Of a DNA stretch of 59,811 bases, positions 40,528 through 48,988 are shown one piece after another. The notes under the pieces were generated by a model that ran no database searches, was not told the origin of the DNA, and saw only the letters and a program-made list of their open reading frames with translations. The position numbers and the translations under genes are program-made. Origin of the DNA: Gammaproteobacteria bacterium AqS3 (GTDB lineage Bacteria; Pseudomonadota; Gammaproteobacteria; MEIF01; AqS3); contig MEIF01000009.1 in NCBI GenBank assembly GCA_001750645.1, forward strand, positions 1-59,811. Direction: 5' to 3'. Each line of letters begins with the position of its first letter. The first letter of the stretch is position 1.

Positions 40528-41631
40528 CTAATCCACCCAGTCCTCTTCCAGGTCCAAAGCCCCGAGATCCGGCTCATCGTAAAAAGCCTGGCGATGCAGG
40601 TGAATATTGATCCGGGCGGCCACGTTTTTAGGCGATGTATTGATGCCGAGTTCTTCATGAAACGCTGTGTTTCGAATCATTTCCTCCCCCCAAGCACCGG
40701 AATCTCCGCCCCAAACCCCATCGCGTTCCATAAGCTTGGCTGCGGCATCTTGAAACGTCCAGCCTTCTTCCTTATTCCGAGCTATATACAAAGAATCTGA
40801 AGTCGGATAGTCAATTCTTGGCCAAGGACTTCTCAAAACTCTCCTTGGCGGCCTTGCGCAGGTGCTTCCCCAATCTCCGTAAATAAAATTGACCTGATTG
40901 GACAAAGGTTTCAGGCTTTCATAGACAGTGCGGTTTTCCAATGGAATTCTCGTAATTCCCCTCATTAATGCGAATTCTTTTGGCGCCGAGGTATAGGAAA
41001 TAATGATGGATATATTCGAATCAGTATCGATGCCATGAACAAGCTCGTGAATTTTCCCCCTGAACCATGATTCAAGCGCTGCTATCTCATGATGAGAAAA
41101 GTAGGGTACCCATCCCCCTTCCAAAATAATGTAAATGTTTGCCGAGTTGGAATGAGATATTGCCCGATAAATCTCGTTTGTGTTAGAAGGTGAATAATTC
41201 CTTGAAATTCTTATGCATAAATCGCGCCCGCCATTGCCGCATCCCCGGATTTGCTCACAGATGTCTTTTTCAGACTGTTCATGCAATTGCACGCATGGAA
41301 TAATCCATTTGCTTTGCTCTATAAATTCAACCCAGTTTGAAAAGCTATTGGAGCTGTCTTTTAGACTGCTGAACTCTTTCTGAGGTTTCAAATCCAGCTT
41401 CACAGCCGTGTAATCATAATCAATGTCCAGGAAATAATGTCGCTGTTGATACACCTCCTCAATTTTTTCTATGGACCTGTAAAGTGTGCTGGAATTTAGC
41501 CACGGCGCCAGCAAAAAGCATGGGGTCATATTATCTTTGGTGATATTGTGCAAAAATTCCATGGCCTTCACCTCGCTGGGCCGAAGGGTCAAAGTTGGAA
41601 CATAGGAAATAGCTTTGCTCAGCATGCCCAT
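40528..41631 (-). CDS. Beta-family protein, copy 2
   Basis: A 367-residue paralogue of the protein at 38595-39848: YVPTLTLRPSEVKAMEFLHNITKDNMTPCFLLAPW, YFLDIDYDY, IYIILEGGW, FIYGDWGSTCARP, PRIDYPTSDSLYIARN, LHRQAFYDEPDLGALDLEEDW. The two copies agree best at both ends and at the IYGDWGS block. It begins seven bases after its ImmA/IrrE partner. The 154 bases between this stop and the ImmA copy 1 start include a stretch similar to 38500-38560, so the intergenic DNA was duplicated together with the genes. Confidence 0.74.
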   Translation of the reverse strand: MGMLSKAISYVPTLTLRPSEVKAMEFLHNITKDNMTPCFLLAPWLNSSTLYRSIEKIEEVYQQRHYFLDIDYDYTAVKLDLKPQKEFSSLKDSSNSFSNWVEFIEQSKWIIPCVQLHEQSEKDICEQIRGCGNGGRDLCIRISRNYSPSNTNEIYRAISHSNSANIYIILEGGWVPYFSHHEIAALESWFRGKIHELVHGIDTDSNISIIISYTSAPKEFALMRGITRIPLENRTVYESLKPLSNQVNFIYGDWGSTCARPPRRVLRSPWPRIDYPTSDSLYIARNKEEGWTFQDAAAKLMERDGVWGGDSGAWGEEMIRNTAFHEELGINTSPKNVAARINIHLHRQAFYDEPDLGALDLEEDWVD

Positions 41632-41637
41632 TCTGCC

Positions 41638-42153
41638 CTATAGGGTATGAATATTTGACAAACGGATTTCCATGGCGGTCAGCGAAACCTGAAACTCAGA
41701 TGCCATCTGCTTAATTAAATCCTCGTCTGAGAGGCCTTCCCTGCTGAGTGCGTCAAACTTTTCTTCAACCAAAGAGCGCGGCATGACAATATCCGCAGCC
41801 AGCCTATTGGCTTCATATTCAATTTCAATCGGCTGGCCAGATCGATAAAGCACATTATCTTGTATGCCATTTGGCGATCGATCGATTAATTCACGATGCA
41901 GAAGATAATGAGCCAGCTCATGAGCGATGGTAAAACGCTGGCGCTCCCGTTTTTCATAACGATTAATGCGTATAACATACTCCCCATCTTCCCTTTTAAT
42001 CTGTCCTGAAATGCCCATGGGCATGTTAGAGACTTTGATTTTGACATTGAGCTCCTTGGCAAGGCTGCCCAGCTTCACGGGAGATTTTTGCGAATATTTC
42101 TGCAAAATATTGCGGCATTCCCGTCCCAGTCCTTTTAACGAGGATGAAATCAT
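41638..42153 (-). CDS. ImmA/IrrE-family metallopeptidase, copy 2
   Basis: About 171 residues with RFTIAHELAHYLLHRE (HExxH) and the third-ligand Glu in EYEANRLAADIVMP, so all zinc ligands are present. ATG at 42153 is listed; an in-frame TTG at 42162 lies closer to a GGAGG ribosome-binding site and is a real alternative. It lies between a membrane/coiled-coil gene and Beta copy 2 with only short gaps, so these three form one transcription unit. Confidence 0.82.
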   Translation of the reverse strand: MISSSLKGLGRECRNILQKYSQKSPVKLGSLAKELNVKIKVSNMPMGISGQIKREDGEYVIRINRYEKRERQRFTIAHELAHYLLHRELIDRSPNGIQDNVLYRSGQPIEIEYEANRLAADIVMPRSLVEEKFDALSREGLSDEDLIKQMASEFQVSLTAMEIRLSNIHTL

Positions 42154-42171
42154 TTCAACCAAAAACCTCCG

Positions 42172-42651
42172 CTACTCCCTAAGATCAGAATTTATGCTGT
42201 CGTCATGCTCATCTGATGACGTCTCATGGATATACATGTTATTAAAATGTTCCGTGATTACATTTATGATTATTTTTCTAAGATCCTCATTGCCTGCTGT
42301 CAGGTTAAGTTTAAGCTCATCAATCTGGCCCTGCATTTCCTTGTATTCTTTTTTCACTTCTTCTTTGGCGGAAGCGGCCGCTTTTTCAGAGATTTCTTGA
42401 AATGAGTAAAAAGAAAAGACAGCTATTCCTATTGCCATAACTGTCAACAGCACTGTTACGACAGTCAGCATAACAGAGATAAACTCAGAATAAGAGATAT
42501 TCGACCCTGAACCTCCAGACAAAGACTGCGCACTCCCAGAAACACTGATCATTCCGGAATAAATTGAAAGCCAAAATATTCCCACACCCAGGAACGCCCC
42601 CAAAATGGACGCTAAGAAACACAGCAATAAAACGTGACGATTTTGTTTCAT
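42172..42651 (-). CDS. Membrane protein with two transmembrane helices and a coiled coil
   Basis: About 159 residues. Two hydrophobic segments (VLLLCFLASILGAFLGVGIF; VMLTVVTVLLTVMAIGIAVF) bracket a Ser/Gly-rich loop. A Glu/Lys-rich coiled-coil follows (ISEKAAASAKEEVKKEYKEMQGQIDELKL), then an acidic tail. ATG at 42651 follows a strong GGGGAG ribosome-binding site and is preferred over the longer in-frame start at 42693. It is first in the unit with ImmA copy 2 and Beta copy 2. Function unknown. Confidence 0.66.
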   Translation of the reverse strand: MKQNRHVLLLCFLASILGAFLGVGIFWLSIYSGMISVSGSAQSLSGGSGSNISYSEFISVMLTVVTVLLTVMAIGIAVFSFYSFQEISEKAAASAKEEVKKEYKEMQGQIDELKLNLTAGNEDLRKIIINVITEHFNNMYIHETSSDEHDDSINSDLRE

Positions 42652-42873
42652 GAGTCTCCCCTCAAAGAAAATTCCCGGCACCTGTAAAGGCAATCTATAG
42701 CAGCGTCCTCTTTGGCAGCGGGCAGATGATACATAACCCCGGCAGATAAGGTATCGGCGCCTGCTCGCCCCACCCCCGCCTCCTGCATGCCGGCCCGCCC
42801 TCCGTCGCCAAGCTCAGGGCGGCCAGCCCCCTCAACAAGCCGCCCTGCTTTCGCCCCGTGCACAGGCGACATG

Positions 42874-43389
42874 TCAGGGCTCAATCTCCGCCAGGCGGAT
42901 TTCCATTGCGGTGTCGGTCACGGCGAAGTCCCTGGCCATGGTCTTGATGAGTTCGTGCTCGCCGAAATTTTTGCCCTTCAGGTGGGCGTATTCCTTCTTG
43001 ACCAGCTCCATCGGCATGAGGATCTCGGTCGCCAGGCGGTGCGCGTTCCGATCGCATTTGCGGGGCGCCGCAGACCGGTAGAGCGCGTCATGCTTGATGC
43101 CGCCCCGCAGCCCATCGATCAGATTCCTGTGCAAAAGGTAGTGCGCCAGTTCATGGGCAATCATGAATCGCTGTCGCTCCCGGGCCTCAAACTGGTTGAC
43201 GCGGATGACATATCCGTCGTTGCTCTCCTTCCGGATCTGGCCCGACATGCCGGTGAACAGCTTGCTGACGTGGATCTTCACGCCAAGCCCCTCGGCCATG
43301 CTCCTGAGCTTGACGGGAAAATCCATCAGGAACTTCTCCACCTGCTCAACCTCCCACGGATCCACGTCAAATTCCTTCCACGCAATCAT
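42874..43389 (-). CDS. ImmA/IrrE-family protein, copy 3 (third zinc ligand changed)
   Basis: A 171-residue paralogue with RFMIAHELAHYLLHRN (HExxH at 79-83). At the position of the third ligand, where the other two copies have Glu, this protein has Asn115 (RNAHRLATEILMP), so metal binding or catalysis may be altered. Its base composition is noticeably more GC-rich than that of the other two copies. No Beta-family gene follows; the next gene is the membrane/coiled-coil gene after 222 bases. A CRP-type promoter lies about 100-140 bases upstream. Confidence 0.78.
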   Translation of the reverse strand: MIAWKEFDVDPWEVEQVEKFLMDFPVKLRSMAEGLGVKIHVSKLFTGMSGQIRKESNDGYVIRVNQFEARERQRFMIAHELAHYLLHRNLIDGLRGGIKHDALYRSAAPRKCDRNAHRLATEILMPMELVKKEYAHLKGKNFGEHELIKTMARDFAVTDTAMEIRLAEIEP

Positions 43390-43435
43390 TTTTCTCCTCC
43401 TTTCCCCTCACAGTCGAAATAGCGGCGTCGGCGTC

Positions 43436-43600
43436 GCACCTGAAGGGCTGGCTGGACACGCCGCTTTGATGGGCAACAGGGAGAATGTTAAGGACTGCCC
43501 GACTTGGGAAATGTGATCCGGATCACACCCAAAATCCTCTGCTCTGCGGGGTCAGACCCGCGGCTGAAAACCAGTCTGCAAGCGGTCTATACGGCGTCCA
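43436..43600 (+). repeat. Long imperfect repeat, copy B
   Basis: Aligns with 38252-38420, roughly 70 percent identical by eye. Differences in the right half fall largely at third codon positions of the shared VIRITPK frame. It fills most of the space between ImmA copy 3 and the MATE gene. Confidence 0.65.
43485..43527 (-). promoter_or_regulatory. CRP-type class II promoter upstream of ImmA copy 3
   Basis: TGTGATCCGGATCACA at 43512-43527 and TAACAT (minus strand, 43485-43490), centre-to-centre 32 bases. Confidence 0.5.
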
Positions 43601-43685
43601 ATCAAAAAAAGCCCGCCCGAATGCCGGACCCAAAAATCGCGATGGCGGAGGGTCGGCTGCCGTCAGCCGGCGCTGCGGGTGCGCA

Positions 43686-45272
43686 TCACCCCATGTATCC
43701 GGCCCGCCAGGCGCGCAGCCTTGAGTCCCTCGCCCAGCGGCCCGAGCGGTACTGGATGATGAACAGGGTCGACTTGATGCCGTAGTCGAAGATCACGGCG
43801 GCGTAGAGCCAGTAGACGTGCAGGTCGAGCCAGACAGCCAGGCCGGCACACAGCAGCCGGCTGGTCAGCCCCACCGATGTGATCACAAACGGCGAGCGCG
43901 TGTCGCCCGCCCCCCGCAGCGCCCCGCTGAGGGTGAATTCGATGGCCATGAGCGGCTGGGAAATCCCCAGCATGCGGACGAATACGACGGCGTCGGCGGC
44001 CACGGCCTTGTCGTCGATCATGAACAGCGCGATCTCCTCGGCGAAGACCACGAGCACAAAGGTGAAGGCGCTCATGCAGTAGATCGCCAGGCGCATGCAG
44101 CGCCAGCCGTCGCGATAGGCGGTGTGCGGCCGGCGCGCGCCGATGCTCTGGCCGACGACGGTGGAGGCGGCGATCTGAAACCCGACCCCGACCATGATCG
44201 ACACCAGCAGCACCTGCACGCCGATGCCGTAGGCGGCGTTGGCGACGGTGCCGAAGCCGGCGATGATCCAGACGTAGACGAACAGCCCCACGTTGAAGGC
44301 CAGCCCCTCGACCACGGCGGGAGCCGAGACCCGCAGCAGCGCCCGCAGCCGCCGGCCGGTCCAGATCTGCCTGATCACGCCGGGGATGACCAGCCGCCCC
44401 CTCAGCCACAGCGCCCCCAGCAGCAGCGAGATCAGGGCAAAGCCGATCCCCTGTGCGGCCACGGCCCCGGCCATGCCGTAGGCCGGGATGATGTCGCCGT
44501 AGCCGTTGACCAGCACGGCGAGCAGGGCGATGGTGATGACATTGGCCGCCCCGCCGAGCCACAGCGGGGTGCGGGCGTCGCCGGCGGCCCTCAGCACCGA
44601 GCTGAAGATGATCATGCCGATGTGGGCGAAGGCGAAGAAGGCGCTCCAGTAGATGAACTCGCGCGTCAGCTCGTGGGTGTTGGCGTCGGTGTTGAACAGC
44701 CCCGCCAGCGCCCCGGGAATCAAAAAGAACACCAGTCCGATCACCCCGCTCAGCACGACCCCGAGCGCCAGCGTCAGGCCGACGACGCGCCCGGCCTCCT
44801 CGGCCTTCTGGTTGCCGATGGCCTGCGAGACCATGGCGACGGCTCCGGTGCTCATGCCGAAGACGATGGCCTGGAAGATGAAGAAGATGCGGGCGGCGTT
44901 GTTGTTGGCGGCAACGGCGTCGGCGCCCATGTAGCCGATGGCCTTGAGCGTCGCCAGCGCCACGGCGGAGTAGAGCGCATTGGCCAGCGCCGAGGGCCAG
45001 ACCAGCGCCCAGATATTGCTGCGCTTGGCCGGCGGGCGCAGCAGCTCGCCCTCGGCCCGGGCGGCGGATGCGGCGGACTCGGCCATGACCTTGGCGGCGG
45101 TTTCAGCGGCGGTCTCGGAACCGGGCTCGACCTCTGCATCTGCGCCCGCCCCAGGCCGCCCGACGGGCGCGCCGGCCCCGGAAGCCCCGCCCCCGGAAAC
45201 CCCAGATTCAGATTCAGGCTCGCCCGCCTCGGCGGATTGAACAGATTTGGCAGGGTCGGCGGGATCAGCCAC
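43686..45272 (-). CDS. MATE-family efflux transporter
   Basis: A 528-residue inner-membrane transporter with about twelve hydrophobic segments in two related halves. MATE features: ARIFFIFQAIVFGMSTGAVAMVSQAIGNQ, SSVLRAAGDARTPLW in the first half and TVVGQSIGARRP, FTLSGALRGAGDTRSPF in the second. It exports cationic or drug-like compounds using an ion gradient; substrate unknown. The first 80 residues are an Ala/Glu/Gly/Pro low-complexity extension absent from typical members. GTG at 45272 overlaps the aroB stop; a start after the extension is possible. Confidence 0.85.
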   Translation of the reverse strand: MADPADPAKSVQSAEAGEPESESGVSGGGASGAGAPVGRPGAGADAEVEPGSETAAETAAKVMAESAASAARAEGELLRPPAKRSNIWALVWPSALANALYSAVALATLKAIGYMGADAVAANNNAARIFFIFQAIVFGMSTGAVAMVSQAIGNQKAEEAGRVVGLTLALGVVLSGVIGLVFFLIPGALAGLFNTDANTHELTREFIYWSAFFAFAHIGMIIFSSVLRAAGDARTPLWLGGAANVITIALLAVLVNGYGDIIPAYGMAGAVAAQGIGFALISLLLGALWLRGRLVIPGVIRQIWTGRRLRALLRVSAPAVVEGLAFNVGLFVYVWIIAGFGTVANAAYGIGVQVLLVSIMVGVGFQIAASTVVGQSIGARRPHTAYRDGWRCMRLAIYCMSAFTFVLVVFAEEIALFMIDDKAVAADAVVFVRMLGISQPLMAIEFTLSGALRGAGDTRSPFVITSVGLTSRLLCAGLAVWLDLHVYWLYAAVIFDYGIKSTLFIIQYRSGRWARDSRLRAWRAGYMG

Positions 45273-46365
45273 GCGCCAGTCCCCCGCCGGCAGCGAGCGT
45301 CTGATGCAGCAGGTCGGGATCGGGGTCGGCGATCAGCTCGGCCCGGCCGATGCCGTTGAGCACGATCAGCCGCAGCACCCCGGCGCGGTTCTTCTTGTCG
45401 CGCCCCATCAGCCGCAGAAAGTCTTCGGGCTGCATGCCGGCGGGCGGGGCGCTGGGCAGCCCGAGCGCCTCGACCGCGCCGCGGATCCGCACCGCATCGT
45501 CGAGGCCGAGCCGCCCGCTGCGCCACGAGAAATCGGCCGCCATCACCAGGCCAGCGGCGACCGCCTCGCCGTGGTTCCAGTCGCCGTAGCCCTGCCAGGC
45601 CTCAATCGCATGGCCGAAGGTGTGTCCCAGGTTCAGCAGCGCGCGCGCCCCGGTCTGCTCGCGCTCATCGGCCTGGACGATCTCGGCCTTGATGCCGCAG
45701 GAGCGCCGCACCGCCTCGGCCAGCGCCCCGGGGTCGCGCCCCAGCAGGTCGCGAGCGCGCCCCTGCACCCAGTCAAAAAAGCCGTCGGCGTCGGCGATGA
45801 GTCCGTACTTGAGCACCTCGGCGAGGCCGGCCCGCAGCTCCCGCTCGGGCAGGCTGTCGAGCGTGGCCAGGTCGATGAGCACGGCACGGGGCTGGTGAAA
45901 GGCGCCGATGAGGTTTTTGCCGAGCGGGTGGTCGATGGCGGTCTTGCCGCCGACCGAGGCGTCGACCTGGCCCAGCAGCGTGGTCGGCGCCTGGATGAAG
46001 TCCACGCCCCTCTGATAGGTGGCGGCGGCGTAGCCGACGAGGTCTCCGGCGCTGCCGCCGCCCAGGGCGATCAGCGTGCAGTCGCGCGAGTAGCCGCCCT
46101 CGATCAGCCGGGTGTAGATGCGCTCCAGGCTGGCGGCGGTCTTGGCGACCGGGCTCGGCAGCAGCAGCCGGCCGAACTGTCCCCGCCCCGAGCAGGCCCG
46201 CTCAATCGCACCGGCAAAATCGGCGACCGCCGCATCGGCCACCAGCAGCGCCTGGGCGCCCAGATGCGGCAGCAAGTAATCGGCTTCGCCGAGAAGCCCC
46301 GAGCCGATGTAAATGGGATATTCGCCGCCAGATGCGCGGACCCTCAGCTCGACCGGCGCTGCCAC
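45265..46365 (-). CDS. aroB: 3-dehydroquinate synthase
   Basis: Second step of the shikimate pathway: DAHP to 3-dehydroquinate, NAD- and zinc-dependent. 366 residues with GGGSAGDLVGYAAATYQRGVDFIQAPTTLLGQVDASVGGKTAIDH, the metal-ligand Glu and His in LAEVLKYGL, LNLGHTFGHAIE and GDWNHGEAVAAGLVMA. GTG at 46365 begins eight bases after the aroK stop. aroK-aroB is a conserved pair. Confidence 0.94.
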   Translation of the reverse strand: MAAPVELRVRASGGEYPIYIGSGLLGEADYLLPHLGAQALLVADAAVADFAGAIERACSGRGQFGRLLLPSPVAKTAASLERIYTRLIEGGYSRDCTLIALGGGSAGDLVGYAAATYQRGVDFIQAPTTLLGQVDASVGGKTAIDHPLGKNLIGAFHQPRAVLIDLATLDSLPERELRAGLAEVLKYGLIADADGFFDWVQGRARDLLGRDPGALAEAVRRSCGIKAEIVQADEREQTGARALLNLGHTFGHAIEAWQGYGDWNHGEAVAAGLVMAADFSWRSGRLGLDDAVRIRGAVEALGLPSAPPAGMQPEDFLRLMGRDKKNRAGVLRLIVLNGIGRAELIADPDPDLLHQTLAAGGGLARG

Positions 46366-46372
46366 GGTCGTC

Positions 46373-46876
46373 TTAGAGACCGAGTTCGCGAATGATGTCT
46401 TCGACCAGATCCTTGCTGTTGCGATTTTCCGCGTGGACGATGATGTCGGCTGTCTCACGGTAGAGCGGGTCGCGCTCCTCGTGCAGGCGCGTCAGAATTT
46501 CCTTGGGGTCGCCGTCCCGCAGGATGGGGCGCTCCTGGCCCTTCGCGGTGCGCTCGACCTGCTGGTCGATCGGCGTGTTGAGGTAGACCACCGTCCCGCG
46601 CGAATTGAGGTTGCGGCGGTTCTGCTCGAGCACCACGGCGCCGCCTCCGGTGGCGATGATGACGTTGTTGAGGCGGGTCAGCTCATCGATGATGGTGGCC
46701 TCCCGCTCGCGGAAGCCGTCCTCGCCCTCGACGTCAAAGATCCAGCTGATGTCGGCGCCGCAGCGCTCCTCGATGACGCGGTCGGAGTCCTCAAAATTGC
46801 ACCCCAAGTTGCGCGCAAGAATCTTGCCTACCGTGGTCTTTCCCGCCCCCATTGGGCCTATCAAAAAAATATTCAT
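46373..46876 (-). CDS. aroK: Shikimate kinase
   Basis: Phosphorylates shikimate at the 3-hydroxyl using ATP. 167 residues: Walker A GPMGAGKTTVG, shikimate-binding DSDRVIEE, GFREREATII and the GGGAVV motif, then the lid with RPIL. Preceded by a 67-base region shared with the divergent tRNA-Gly gene. Confidence 0.94.
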   Translation of the reverse strand: MNIFLIGPMGAGKTTVGKILARNLGCNFEDSDRVIEERCGADISWIFDVEGEDGFREREATIIDELTRLNNVIIATGGGAVVLEQNRRNLNSRGTVVYLNTPIDQQVERTAKGQERPILRDGDPKEILTRLHEERDPLYRETADIIVHAENRNSKDLVEDIIRELGL

Positions 46877-46943
46877 ACACCCGCCGTTGTTATATGATTC
46901 CCCAACAAAATTTGAGCCTAAAACTCAAAGAAACAGCCGTTCA

Positions 46944-47017
46944 GCGGGTGTAGTTCAATGGTAGAACCTCAGCTTCCCAAGCTGATGACGAGGGTTCGAT
47001 TCCCTTCACCCGCTCCA
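46944..47017 (+). tRNA. tRNA-Gly (anticodon CCC), CCA encoded
   Basis: Complete cloverleaf: acceptor GCGGGTG/CACCCGC, D stem GTTC/GAAC, anticodon stem TCAGC/GCTGA with loop TTCCCAA (anticodon CCC), T stem AGGGT-type arm with TTCGATT loop, then TCCA. Very similar to E. coli tRNA-Gly(CCC). Confidence 0.95.
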
Positions 47018-47143
47018 ATTGCCCCATTCGGGCGGCGAAAATTATAGCACCGGCATTTCAGCCGTAAAAACCCCAGGAAAAACATTTTCCGCCGCTGCAC
47101 CGGGCTGGCCTACTATGGGGCGCCGATTTCGCCGGGCGCCGCA

Positions 47144-47902
47144 ATGAACTCAACCTCCCCAACCTCCCCTGAAACCGAAAACCTCGTCGCCGTGGTCATG
47201 GGGGTCGGCCCCAGCGCCGGGCTGGGCGGGGCCATCTGCAGGCGCTTTGCCAAGCTGGGGCTGACGGTGATGGTCGCCGGCCGAACCGAGGAGAAGATCG
47301 CCGGCGTGGCCGGGGAGATTTCGGCGGCGGGCGGCAGCGCCATTCCCCTCATCGCCGACGCCACCGACACCGAGGCGGTGCGCAGACTGTTTGACGCCGC
47401 CGAGTCGCACGGGCGCATCGATGCCTCGATTTTCAACGCCGGCGGCAACTGGCCCATCCCCTTCCTGGAGCTGACCCCCGAGCGCATCGAGGAGTTCTGG
47501 CGCACCGCCTGCCTCGGCGGCTTCATCTTTGCCCAGGAAGCCCTCAGGCGCATGCTGCCGGCCGGGCGGGGAACCCTGCTGTTCACCGGAGCCAGCGCCT
47601 CCATGCGGGGGCGCCCCAACTTCTCCCACTTCAGCGCCCCCAAGGCCGGGCTGCGCATGCTCTCGCAGAGTCTGGCGCGCGAGTTCGGGCCGCAGGGGAT
47701 CCACGTCGGGCACGTCGTGGTCGACGGCGGCATTGACGGAGAGCGGCTCAACACGCTGGCGCCGCAGATGGTCAAGGCCAAGGGCGAGGACGGCATGCTC
47801 TCGCTCGAGGGGTTGGCGGATCTCTACGAAATGCTCTACCGCCAGCCGCGCGCAGCCTGGTCGCTGGAAGTCGACGCCCGCCCGTTCAAGGAGCCCTTCT
47901 GA
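47144..47902 (+). CDS. SDR-family oxidoreductase with Phe at the catalytic Tyr position
   Basis: A 252-residue Rossmann-fold SDR: cofactor motif MGVGPSAGLGGAICRRFA (variant of TGxxxGxG), FNAGGNWP in place of NNAG, Ser in FTGASASMRG. The Tyr-x3-Lys site reads FSAPKAG, with Phe in place of Tyr. A described-looking SDR subgroup shares FS-x-x-K and the following LAREFGPQGIHVGHVVVDGGID, so the change is probably a subgroup trait. Reaction unknown. Confidence 0.82.
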   Translation: MNSTSPTSPETENLVAVVMGVGPSAGLGGAICRRFAKLGLTVMVAGRTEEKIAGVAGEISAAGGSAIPLIADATDTEAVRRLFDAAESHGRIDASIFNAGGNWPIPFLELTPERIEEFWRTACLGGFIFAQEALRRMLPAGRGTLLFTGASASMRGRPNFSHFSAPKAGLRMLSQSLAREFGPQGIHVGHVVVDGGIDGERLNTLAPQMVKAKGEDGMLSLEGLADLYEMLYRQPRAAWSLEVDARPFKEPF

Positions 47903-47998
47903 GCGCCGCCGCCCCGGGCGTCAAAAAACGCATCCATTCAGGCTAAGGTTGTAGAATGCCGGGCTGTCCGAGCCGCCCATAACGAGCAGAGCAAGCAG

Positions 47999-48958
47999 TT
48001 GTCAGGACCTGAATCAACCGTCGGCCCCCTAACCCTGGAACAGCGCACCGGCGTGATATGGATGGACGGGGAGCTGGTGCCCTGGCAGGATGCGAAGGTG
48101 CACGTCCTCAACCACACGATGCACTACGGTCTGGGGGTGTTCGAGGGGGTCAGAGCCTACCGGGAGGCATCGGGACAGACCGCGATATTCCGCCTCTCCG
48201 AGCACACCGAGCGGCTGTTCAACTCGGCCCACATCCTCGGCATTGAGATCCCCTTCACACGCGAGCAGATCATCGAAGCCCAGCGCACCTCGGTGCGCGA
48301 GAACCGGCTCGAGGAGGCCTACGTCCGCCCGCTGGTCTTCATGGGCGCCGAGAGCCTGGGGCTGCGCGTCGAGGAGCTTTCAGTCCACGTCATCGTCGCC
48401 GCCTGGGAGTGGCCGCACTACATGTCGGCGGAGTCGCAGGAGACCGGCATCAGGATGCGCACCGCCTCCATCACGCGCCACCACGTCAACATCAGCATGT
48501 GCAAGGCCAAGGCCATCGCCAACTACACCAATTCGATGCTGGCGCTGCGCGAGGCCATCTCCGCCGGCGACGACGAGGCGCTGCTGCTGGACAACGAGGG
48601 CTATGCGACCGAGGGCAGCGGCGAGAACATCTTCCTGCTCAAGAACGACGTCCTGCACACGCCCGAGCTGACCTCCTGCCTCGACGGCATCACGCGCGAT
48701 TCGGTGCTGCAGTTTGCCCGCGAGGAGGGCATCGAGGTCATCGAGCGGCGCATCACGCGCGATGAGTTCTACATCGCCGATGAGGTCTTCCTGACCGGCA
48801 CCGCCGCCGAGATCGTGCCGGTGCGCTCGCTCGACGGGCGCGTGATCAGCTCGGGCAGGCGCGGGCCGGTGACCGAGCTGATGCAGCAGCGCTACAGCGC
48901 CGAGCTGCGCGGCACCAACGAGGCCCGCCATCCCGAATGGCGCACCCCGGTCGCCTGA
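47999..48958 (+). CDS. ilvE: Branched-chain amino acid aminotransferase
   Basis: PLP enzyme for the last step of Leu, Ile and Val synthesis. 319 residues, class IV fold: VIWMDGELVPWQDAKVHVLNHTMHYGLGVFEGVRAY, the Lys-containing block SMCKAKAIANYTNSMLAL, EGYATEGSGENIFLL and VFLTGTAAEIVPV. TTG at 47999 gives the usual N-terminal length; a -10-like TAGAAT lies at 47952-47957. Confidence 0.92.
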   Translation: MSGPESTVGPLTLEQRTGVIWMDGELVPWQDAKVHVLNHTMHYGLGVFEGVRAYREASGQTAIFRLSEHTERLFNSAHILGIEIPFTREQIIEAQRTSVRENRLEEAYVRPLVFMGAESLGLRVEELSVHVIVAAWEWPHYMSAESQETGIRMRTASITRHHVNISMCKAKAIANYTNSMLALREAISAGDDEALLLDNEGYATEGSGENIFLLKNDVLHTPELTSCLDGITRDSVLQFAREEGIEVIERRITRDEFYIADEVFLTGTAAEIVPVRSLDGRVISSGRRGPVTELMQQRYSAELRGTNEARHPEWRTPVA

Positions 48959-48988
48959 GGCGCACCCGGGCCGACCGCCTGACGCAAG

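Noticed and set aside
43504-43785. 93-codon plus-strand gene over repeat copy B
   Set aside because: Its second half runs antisense into the MATE gene and has no similarity to the frame in copy A beyond the repeat.
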